Below, in pieces: positions 14,791 through 22,400 of a stretch of 25,171 nucleotides of DNA. Positions within the stretch are counted from its first letter, which is position 1; each line of letters opens with the position of its first letter. The notes under the pieces were generated by a model. The model had not been told where the DNA came from, made no database searches, and saw only the letters and a program-made list of their open reading frames with translations. The translations under genes and the position numbers were made by a program. Source of the stretch: Tychonema litorale BBK16 (GTDB taxonomy: Bacteria; Cyanobacteriota; Cyanobacteriia; Cyanobacteriales; Microcoleaceae); NCBI RefSeq assembly GCF_021648855.1, contig NZ_JAKJHX010000048.1:11048-36218 (forward strand), given 5' to 3'.

Positions 14791-17733
14791 ATGTGTATTA
14801 ATTCCACAGGGGACTCGCAACTTCTCGACACCTGCGAAACATTAGTAGCAGAGCAAAAAAATAAAATCTGGCAACTCGAAGAGGATTTACAGCACCAGAA
14901 AGAATTGTGCGTAAATTTACGGGCACAACTCAATGCAGTCGAAAATACTGATGATTCAGCTTCAGCAACTGAAGTTGAACTCACCGAGGAGCGAATTGAG
15001 TTAATCGCATCTCTCACAAAAAAATACGAAATTTACCGAATTCTGATCAAAAACTATCCGAACGGCTTGATACTTTTGTTCGATCAAAATTTGCGCTACA
15101 TTCTGGTTGATGGTCAAGGTTTAGCAGTCCTTGGTTTATCAAAAGAACAGTTAGAAGGCAAAACGTTGTGGGAAATAGCACCACCGGAAGATTTGCAATC
15201 TCTTGAATCAAAATATCGCGGTGCTTTGGCAGGAAAAGAGTATAATTTTGAATATAAATACACCAATCGCATTTATTTTACAACTATTGTACCAGTCAGA
15301 AATGACCTAAAAGAAATCATTGCTGGCATGGTTGTTATTCAAGATATCACAGAGCAAAAGCAGGCAGAAATAGCGTTACAACTAATTAAAAATGATCTAA
15401 AAATTAAATATGAAAAACGTAGTGCGGACTTGAAAACTGCCAATCAACAGTTGCGAGAAGAAATTATTGACCGCTGGCGCACAGAAGAAGCTCTGAGAGA
15501 GAGTCAAGAACAGCTAGAATTGTTTTTTTCTCAATCTTTAGATGGCTTTTTCTTTATGATGCTGGAGGAATCTGTGCAGTGGGAGAATACAGTTGATCAA
15601 GAAAAAGTATTAGATTATATATTTGCTAACGGGCGGATAACGAAGGCAAATGATGCTTTGATAGCTCAATATGGAGCTACAAGGCAAGAGTTTATTGGTC
15701 TGACACTGAACATTTTATCTTCCCACAATTTGGCTGGTGGAAGAGATGTCGTCAGGAAATTGTTTGAGGCTGGTAGAATTCACATTGAATGTGATAATCA
15801 CAAGTTTGATGGGACTACTATTTGGGTGGAAGGCAACTATATTTGCATTTACGACAGTCGTGGTAGAATAGTCGGATATTTTGGTGTGCAGCGCGATATT
15901 AGCGGACGAAAAAAAGCAGAAGCAGCACTTACAGAAAGCGAAGAAAGATTCCGACAGCTAGCAGAAAATATCGAAAGTGTGTTTTGGACGATCGATTTTC
16001 AACAGGACAAACTGATTTATATCAGTCCTGCTTACGAGAAGATTTGGGACAGAACCCGCGCTGATTTGTATGCTTTCCGCCAATCTTTTACAGATTTTGT
16101 TCATCCAGAAGACAGAGATGAGGTGCGGGCTGCTTTTTCTCGACTAATTTTATGCGAAAATGACAATGATAACGACAACGAAATAGAGTATCGAATTGTT
16201 AGGCCAGATGGCGAAATTCGCTGGATTCGCGATCGGGCTTTTCCGATTAAAAATTTAACTGGTGAAATCTACCGTATAGTTGGCATTGCAGAAGATATCA
16301 GCGAGCGAAAACGAGGACAAAAAGAACTACAAGATGCCAAGCAAATGTATCAGCAAATCCTTGATGCTATTACAGATTTTATACTGGTAAAAGGGCCAGA
16401 ATCTCGCATTGTCTGGGCAAACAAAGCTTTTCGTGACTATTACCAAATGGAGAATTCGGAACTGCTCGGTATCATTGACGCTGAATTTCAAGAACCCAAT
16501 TATACTCAGCAATATATCCTAGACGATGCTAGTGTGTTCAACACAGGGCAAGTTCGGCAAATATTAGAAGAACCTAATAAAAAATATGACGGAAAAACTT
16601 ACTATTTTGACACAATTAAATCGCCGATTTTTGATACAGAAGGTCAAGTGGTGATGACTGTCGGAGTTTCCCGAAATACGACGGAACGCAAACAGGCTGA
16701 AAAAGCTCTTCGCGAAAGTGAAGAACGCTTCCGTCAGCTAGCAGAAAATATTCAAGACTCATTCTGGCTAGTTTCTATTGAATTGACCGATTTTTTGTAT
16801 CTGAGTCCAGCTTACGAACAAATATGGGGGCGGACTCGCGAAGAATTTTACGCCAATAACTGCAACTGGATAGATTGGGTGTATCCTGAAGACAGATACC
16901 TGTTGCTGGATGCGCTGCGGCAAGTTTTGCAAGGTGAATCCACTAGCACTGAATATAGGATTTTATGGCCAGATGGCACAATTCGTTGGGTGTGCGATCG
17001 AGCTTTTCCGATTTATGATGAATTGGGGAAAGTTTACCGCATCGCGGGTATTTGTGAAGATATTAGCGATCGCAAATTGGCAGAATCTCGCCTCCAAGCA
17101 GCACTCCGGGAAAAAGAAGTGTTGCTTAAGGAGATTCACCACCGAGTTAAAAATAATATGCAAGTAATTTCTAGCTTGCTACAACTTCAAACTCAATATA
17201 TTGAGGATGAAGCGACGCTATCTTTATTTGAAGAAAGCCAGACTCGAATTCATTCAATGGCTTTGATTCATGAACAACTATATCAATCTGATAGTCTCGC
17301 TCGGATAGACATTAAAACTTACGTCGAAAATTTGGTTGCTAATTTATTTCAATCTTTTGGTTGCTGCAATAATTTTATTGAATTTAATGTCAATATCGAT
17401 CCAATCTTTTTGAATATAGAAACAGCCATTCCTTGCGGATTAATTATTAATGAGCTGGTTTCAAATTCTTTGAAATATGCTTTTCCCCCAGGTGTGAAAG
17501 GTGAAATTAAAATTGATTTTCATCAAATGCGATTTGAGCAATTGCACTTAAGTATTCAAGATAATGGCAGTGGCTTTCCAGTGGATTTTGATGTGGAAAA
17601 TACCGAGACATTAGGAGTGAGATTGGTTAAGATGTTAGCTGAGCAATTAGATGGAAAAATTACGATTAACACTCACCCTGGAACTTGCTATGATCTAATT
17701 TTTAAAGAGTTAAAGTACCGCCGACGAATTTAA
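14791..17733 (+). CDS. Multi-PAS sensor histidine kinase (HisKA_2 type)
   Basis: The 980-residue cytoplasmic kinase has no signal peptide or membrane helix. A coiled coil (about 15-75) is followed by five PAS domains at roughly 78-192, 237-375, 383-510, 517-633 and 643-763. PAS3 and PAS5 are clearly related (both start RQLAENI, contain the pattern SPAYE.IW.RTR, and end DRAFPI...YRI.GI.EDIS.RK), so one arose by duplication. The kinase core has the H box EIHHRVKNNMQ (about 781-791), typical of HisKA_2, then an ATPase domain with NELVSNSLKYAF (N box) and DNGSGFP (G box). ATG 14791 is chosen; an in-frame TTG at 14743 lies inside a repeat. No response regulator lies beside it, so it is probably an orphan sensor. 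The signal is unknown. Confidence 0.9.
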   Translation: MCINSTGDSQLLDTCETLVAEQKNKIWQLEEDLQHQKELCVNLRAQLNAVENTDDSASATEVELTEERIELIASLTKKYEIYRILIKNYPNGLILLFDQNLRYILVDGQGLAVLGLSKEQLEGKTLWEIAPPEDLQSLESKYRGALAGKEYNFEYKYTNRIYFTTIVPVRNDLKEIIAGMVVIQDITEQKQAEIALQLIKNDLKIKYEKRSADLKTANQQLREEIIDRWRTEEALRESQEQLELFFSQSLDGFFFMMLEESVQWENTVDQEKVLDYIFANGRITKANDALIAQYGATRQEFIGLTLNILSSHNLAGGRDVVRKLFEAGRIHIECDNHKFDGTTIWVEGNYICIYDSRGRIVGYFGVQRDISGRKKAEAALTESEERFRQLAENIESVFWTIDFQQDKLIYISPAYEKIWDRTRADLYAFRQSFTDFVHPEDRDEVRAAFSRLILCENDNDNDNEIEYRIVRPDGEIRWIRDRAFPIKNLTGEIYRIVGIAEDISERKRGQKELQDAKQMYQQILDAITDFILVKGPESRIVWANKAFRDYYQMENSELLGIIDAEFQEPNYTQQYILDDASVFNTGQVRQILEEPNKKYDGKTYYFDTIKSPIFDTEGQVVMTVGVSRNTTERKQAEKALRESEERFRQLAENIQDSFWLVSIELTDFLYLSPAYEQIWGRTREEFYANNCNWIDWVYPEDRYLLLDALRQVLQGESTSTEYRILWPDGTIRWVCDRAFPIYDELGKVYRIAGICEDISDRKLAESRLQAALREKEVLLKEIHHRVKNNMQVISSLLQLQTQYIEDEATLSLFEESQTRIHSMALIHEQLYQSDSLARIDIKTYVENLVANLFQSFGCCNNFIEFNVNIDPIFLNIETAIPCGLIINELVSNSLKYAFPPGVKGEIKIDFHQMRFEQLHLSIQDNGSGFPVDFDVENTETLGVRLVKMLAEQLDGKITINTHPGTCYDLIFKELKYRRRI

Positions 17734-17752
17734 AAAAAGATGAATAATATCA

Positions 17753-17771
17753 ATTCCGGTTGCACCGGAAT
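17753..17771 (+). terminator. Perfect hairpin after the histidine kinase
   Basis: attccgg and ccggaat form a perfect 7-bp stem around ttgca, 19 bp after the stop codon. There is no T-run after it, so terminator function is uncertain. Confidence 0.35.
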
Positions 17772-17780
17772 GATGAGGAG

Positions 17781-17838
17781 ACGGCAGTGCCGTGTCCCTA
17801 CCGCAAATAATACCGTAGGGACACGACACTGTCGTGTC
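17781..17838. repeat. Palindromic ACGGCAGTGCCGT repeat pair
   Basis: acggcagtgccgtgtcccta (17781-17800) is inverted relative to gtagggacacgacactgtcg (17815-17834), with a few mismatches. Each arm is itself palindromic. The copy at 17815 is followed by cctaatttctaa, as at 3441-3452. It is the same family as 3419-3519. Confidence 0.8.
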
Positions 17839-17892
17839 CTAATTTCTAATAATTCCGATGCTAAAAGAAGTCAGGGAGATATTGAAGCTAGA

Positions 17893-18603
17893 TTAAGAGA
17901 CGGATTTTTGTTGACTGGGAATCATTACTAGGGCCCAATAGGGAACTGCTGCGGGATCGACATCTGCGATCGCCCGAATTACCTGATTTGGCATTGTAGC
18001 GCGTTCGATATACAAAGCTCGATCGAACTGTCCCAACTCAATCAACACATCCCGAACCTTGGCGAAATGTCGGCCTAGCTTAATGATCACAGCAGCATCA
18101 GCAACCGCCAAGCGATCGCGCAAAACCTCAGCCTCCAACGTTGCAGGCATAATACTCAACACATCATTACGATAAGTTAGTGGCACTCCCAACGCACTCG
18201 CACTCGCCATTGTCGAAGAAATTCCCGGCACTACTTCCGTGGTAAATTTTCCCGACAAACGGTTGAATAGATACATAAAAGTGCCGTAGAGAAAAGGTTC
18301 GCCCTCACAAAGCACAGCCACATCTCGTCCCTCGCCCAGATGGGCGGCAATTTTCTCGGCCGCAATATCATAATAAGGTTGAGACGATCGCGTTGGACTA
18401 AAAGGCAACGGCATCGGAATCTCAATTTGTTCTGGGCGCAGGTAATCCGCCACAATCGATCGCGCCAACACCTTACCATTTTCCATCGCCGGATAAGCAA
18501 TCACAGGCACCGATCGCAAAATCCGATAAGCTTTCAAAGTGATCAATTCTGGATCGCCAGGGCCAATACCCAAACCGTACAATTTACCAGTAGTCTTAGT
18601 CAT
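17893..18603 (-). CDS. cobI: Precorrin-2 C20-methyltransferase
   Basis: A SAM-dependent methyltransferase of cobalamin synthesis that methylates C-20 of precorrin-2 (or its cobalt form, when named CbiL). The 236 residues match the tetrapyrrole methylase fold: LYGLGIGPGDPELITLKA at the start, CEGEPFLYGTFMYLFNRL, and the SAM-site loop VPGISSTMASASALGVPL. The length is normal. Its ATG overlaps the stop of the upstream methylmutase gene by 4 bp (ATGA, 18600-18603), so translation is probably coupled. Whether the substrate carries cobalt cannot be told from this gene; cyanobacteria generally use the early-cobalt route. Confidence 0.94.
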   Translation of the reverse strand: MTKTTGKLYGLGIGPGDPELITLKAYRILRSVPVIAYPAMENGKVLARSIVADYLRPEQIEIPMPLPFSPTRSSQPYYDIAAEKIAAHLGEGRDVAVLCEGEPFLYGTFMYLFNRLSGKFTTEVVPGISSTMASASALGVPLTYRNDVLSIMPATLEAEVLRDRLAVADAAVIIKLGRHFAKVRDVLIELGQFDRALYIERATMPNQVIRAIADVDPAAVPYWALVMIPSQQKSVS

Positions 18604-19229
18604 AATTCGTCCTTTTTCGCTAACGCATTCACCGCCGCCGTTGCCATTGCACTGCCGCCGCGCCGCCCGTGCACCACGATAAATGGCACTCCCCGACTGT
18701 TCGCAGCGAGTTCCGCTTTAGATTCGGCCGCCCCCACAAATCCTACCGGGAAACCCAGAATTAAAGCCGGTTTCGGAGCTCCATCATCCAACATTTCCAG
18801 CAGTCGGAACAAAGCAGTCGGGGCATTGCCGATCGCCACTACTGCACCTTCCAAATCATTTAGCCACAAATCAAGGGCTGCGGCCGATCGAGTATTACCA
18901 ATTTTTAGCGCTAATTCGGGGACTTGGGGATGCCAGAGGGTGCAAATGACTGAATTGTCGGCGGGAAGACGTTTGCGAGTGATACCTTCGGCTACCATCC
19001 GGGAATCGCACAGGATAGGCGCGCCGGCGACGAGGGCGTTGTATCCAGCGGTGGCGGCACCGGGGGAAGCTGCTAAATCTGTGACAATATCGATCATTCC
19101 GCAACTGTGGATTAATCGCACTGCGACGGATTCTAAGTCTGGTGGTAAGTTCGATAAATCTGCTTCGGCGCGAATTGTGGCGAAGGATTTGGTGTAGATT
19201 TCTGTTCCGTCTCGGATGTAGTCAAGCAT
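18600..19229 (-). CDS. cbiC: Precorrin-8X / cobalt-precorrin-8 methylmutase
   Basis: It moves the methyl group from C-11 to C-12, giving hydrogenobyrinic or cobyrinic acid, later in the same pathway as cobI. The 209 residues carry the family marks: RLIHSCGMIDI with the catalytic His near residue 40, ILCDSRMVAEGI, AIGNAPTALFRLLEM and GFPVGFVGAAESK. The gene is also called cobH in the aerobic pathway. The ATG at 19229 fits the family start. It lies directly upstream of cobI with a 4-bp overlap. No cobalamin riboswitch is recognised in the 222 bp before it, which mainly hold repeats. Confidence 0.94.
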   Translation of the reverse strand: MLDYIRDGTEIYTKSFATIRAEADLSNLPPDLESVAVRLIHSCGMIDIVTDLAASPGAATAGYNALVAGAPILCDSRMVAEGITRKRLPADNSVICTLWHPQVPELALKIGNTRSAAALDLWLNDLEGAVVAIGNAPTALFRLLEMLDDGAPKPALILGFPVGFVGAAESKAELAANSRGVPFIVVHGRRGGSAMATAAVNALAKKDEL

Positions 19230-19283
19230 TAAAATAATTGGTAATTGGGAATTGTTTACCTATAGCAGTCGCGAAGGCTATAC

Positions 19284-19391
19284 GGTCACTGAGCGTAGTC
19301 GAAGTGTAGTCTAAAAATGACACAACGACTGCGTTTATCCTGAGCCCTTCGACTACACTCAGGGTAAACGCAGCCGTTGGGCTCAGTGACC
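19284..19391. repeat. Inverted intergenic repeats with cttcgactac(a/g)ctcag motifs
   Basis: ctgcgtttatcctgag (19329-19344) pairs with ctcagggtaaacgcag (19358-19373) with one mismatch. Outer copies ggtcactgagcgtagtcgaa (19284-19303) and gggctcagtgacc (19379-19391) are inverted too. This motif is widespread between bacterial genes. It lies between cbiC and the large kinase/cyclase gene and may end transcription of the latter. Confidence 0.7.
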
Positions 19392-19451
19392 ATCCATGCG
19401 ATACACGTTTTTTGGACTTTTCTGATTAATGTAGATTGTTTGGCTGGTCTT

Positions 19452-22400
19452 TTATTTGTGTGCGAGTCCCAATGCAGAATGACAGCGTTCCCAATAAATT
19501 TTAGAAGCGCGATCGCCCTGATTCTGATGCCAACACTCTGCAAACAGCCGCCCCGCTTCAGCAAACTTCCCTTCGGAGTAAATCGCCAAACCTTCCGCAA
19601 ACAATTCCAGCGTGGCTAACTTGCCATCTTTAATTGCTGGCGGATCTGCATCAAACACCTCATAAACCGTCACCGCTTCGGATTTTCCCTTGACTTTTAC
19701 CGTGTCGAGGCTGCGGATTGCGTACTTAGATGGATTTTCTAAACGCGAGTAAGTTTCCTGGGTGATTAACAGCGACACCCCATAATTTTTCGTCAATCCT
19801 TCCACGCGAGAAGCTAAATTCACCGCATCGCTGATTACAGTTCCGTCCATGCGATTTGGTCCTCCCACCGTTCCCAGCATCAAAGAACCCGTATTAATCC
19901 CAATTCCAATCTTAATCGGTGCATAGCCAGAAGTAATGCGAATTTGATTGTATTCAGCAAGGCGATACAGCATGGAAATTCCCGCTTTCACCGCATTATC
20001 CGCCTCGCCACTAAACAGCGCCATAATCGCATCGCCAATATATTTATCAATAAACCCATTATTTTGATTAATGACGGGTTCCATGCGACTGAGATAGGAA
20101 TTGATAAATCTGAAATTATCCTCCGGGGTCATACTTTCCGAAAGCGTGGTGAAGTTGCGAATGTCGGAAAACAACACCGACATTTCCAACTGCACTTGGT
20201 CGCCCAATTCCACATCAATGATGCTTGATTTATCTAAAAACTGGAGGAATTGACTGGGGACGAAACGCTCGTAAGCTTTATTGAGTTGAGCCAGCCTCTT
20301 CTCACTTTCGCGTACTTCTGTATAAAGCTTAGAATTTTGAATCGAAATAGCCGCCTGTCCAGATAATACTTTTAATAGTTCCACTCTTTCTGGCGTAAAA
20401 GCTCCGGCTGTCAGATTGTTTTCTAGGTAAACAATACTGACGATTTGAGATTGATTAATCAGCGGCACGCATAAAATTGATTTGGGCTGATTTTTTCGGA
20501 TGTAGGGGTCGTTAGTAAATTGTCTCGATCGAACAGCATCATCCAATACCACCCTTTCTTGAGTGCGGGCCACATAATTGACAATCGCAGAGGCAAGTTC
20601 TTGACAATTCTCAACGGAGATTGACTGCAACACGGTGACCAGTTCGTCATCGATTCTCCCTTCAGCTTCAATTAATAGTTTTCCTTGGCTTGGCAAAATC
20701 AGATAACCTCTTTGCGCCCCTGCATTTTCAATCAAAATTCTCATCAAGTTAGACAGTAGCTTCTCCAGCAATATTTCGCCTGAAATCGCCTGAGAAGCCT
20801 TCATAACTGCGGTGATATCTACGTGATTACCCGAACCCGTAGTTGTCATGGATACGCTAGTTTGAGTGTTTTTCCTTCCCGGTTGATTTACCACCAATAT
20901 TTGGGAATATCGCGTTTCTAAATCCGTTACTTTAGCAGTTGCTCCCCATTGAACATAACAATAATACGCCTCAAATATGTAGGCTTGAGCAACTTTTGTT
21001 TTGCCCCATTCCCAGTAGAATTTGGCTGCTACTTCGTTGGCCAGGGCTTCGTCATTAATATATTTGTTTTCTTTAGCTCCAGAAATAGCGCGATCGTACA
21101 TTTCGATCGCCTCGGCTTTATTGCCCAACACCCGTTGCCGTTCTGCTTCAACTAAATACCATTTATGCAGATAATTCATCGGAGCATTTTGCGCCCACTG
21201 TTGCAAAGTGGTTTGATGTGTTTCCACTAAAGCAAGAATTTCTGTTTGCTCAATTGCTGACTGTGCCCGAAAAAGTGCCAGGTGGGTGAGGGCGGCATAA
21301 AAATGAAAAATGGGAACAAAAGCCGATCCCGATACTCCCATCAAATACTGTTTGACTTGGGTAATGTTGTCTAGGGCAGCCGTGTAATTCCCATAGCAGT
21401 AAGCAAGCAGCAGTTTGAAGATGCAGGCACAGGCGAGCGCCGTGAATTCATTATCCTGATAGTGCTTGGGAATCATCACCGTTTCATCGTAGGTAGAGCC
21501 AATTAAGCAATCCGATCGAATACGAGTTTCCCTGAAGTTCTGCACCGTCTGCTGAATCATATCCAAATAAATCCGAGCAGAATATTGTTTCAACTGCGCC
21601 ATGACAGCCCTGTAATCTGCTATTTCTGCTTCCCAAGTGTCTAGTTCTACTCCAGCGAATAAATGGGTATAAAAATAAATATATATGTTGTAGCCAGCGT
21701 CTACAAAGTCGCCAGTTTCCATGCCAGTCGTAAAGCCATCTTTCAGCGTCAGTATCGTTGCCAAAAGAGATTCTTGACGATGCTGAATCCAGCCACCAAA
21801 CAAAAGTAGAACTGTGGACTTTAATTCCCGCACATCGAACTTATCGAGCAAGTTCAGTGCCAATTGCCCAAAGCCATAGCCCGTTTCCACCTCTTGGAAA
21901 AAGGCACACAGCACCATTCCGTGAATCGCATACCCCACCGTCGATGCGGGTGCATTCCCAAATTGAAGCGATAAACTCACCATTGTGGAACTAAGCAGGG
22001 GCAGCAAACCGGGCATTCCCTGGAAAATGGGTGGAAACAACATACCAGACAGTTCCATAGCTGCCTGAATCTGTGGATTTGTCATCATAGGTAGGTCAAT
22101 TAGTTCCTCAATCTTTCTATCGCTTAATTGGCCAGCAAGGGTTTGTAGCGCTTTGCCAATCTTGGCTTCATCAGGTTCGGCAGGTAGTTCAATCCCCAAT
22201 TGCAAGAGTGCTTCTCTTGCTACTGCGATCGTTTCTAACACCTTGATCTGGGCTGTCTGAGCGGCAATTTTAATTTCGTAAACTTTAACTCGATCTAAAA
22301 TTGTTTGGGCTGATTGCAAAACCTGTGCTGCTAGGAGCTCCATACCATCGAAGTCACCATTTAAATAGGCAGTTTCAGCAGCAGCAACATAGAGATTTAA

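Noticed and set aside
17740..17931. 63-codon plus-strand frame after the histidine kinase
   Set aside because: It translates palindromic intergenic repeats and overlaps the 3' end of cobI; no support as a gene.
18340..19197. 285-codon plus-strand frame across cobI and cbiC
   Set aside because: It is antisense to two well-identified enzymes, with a low-complexity Arg/Ser/Ala-rich product and no ribosome site.
19230..19451. Cobalamin riboswitch before cbiC
   Set aside because: No B12-box-like sequence is recognisable on the minus strand; the spacer is filled with dispersed inverted repeats.
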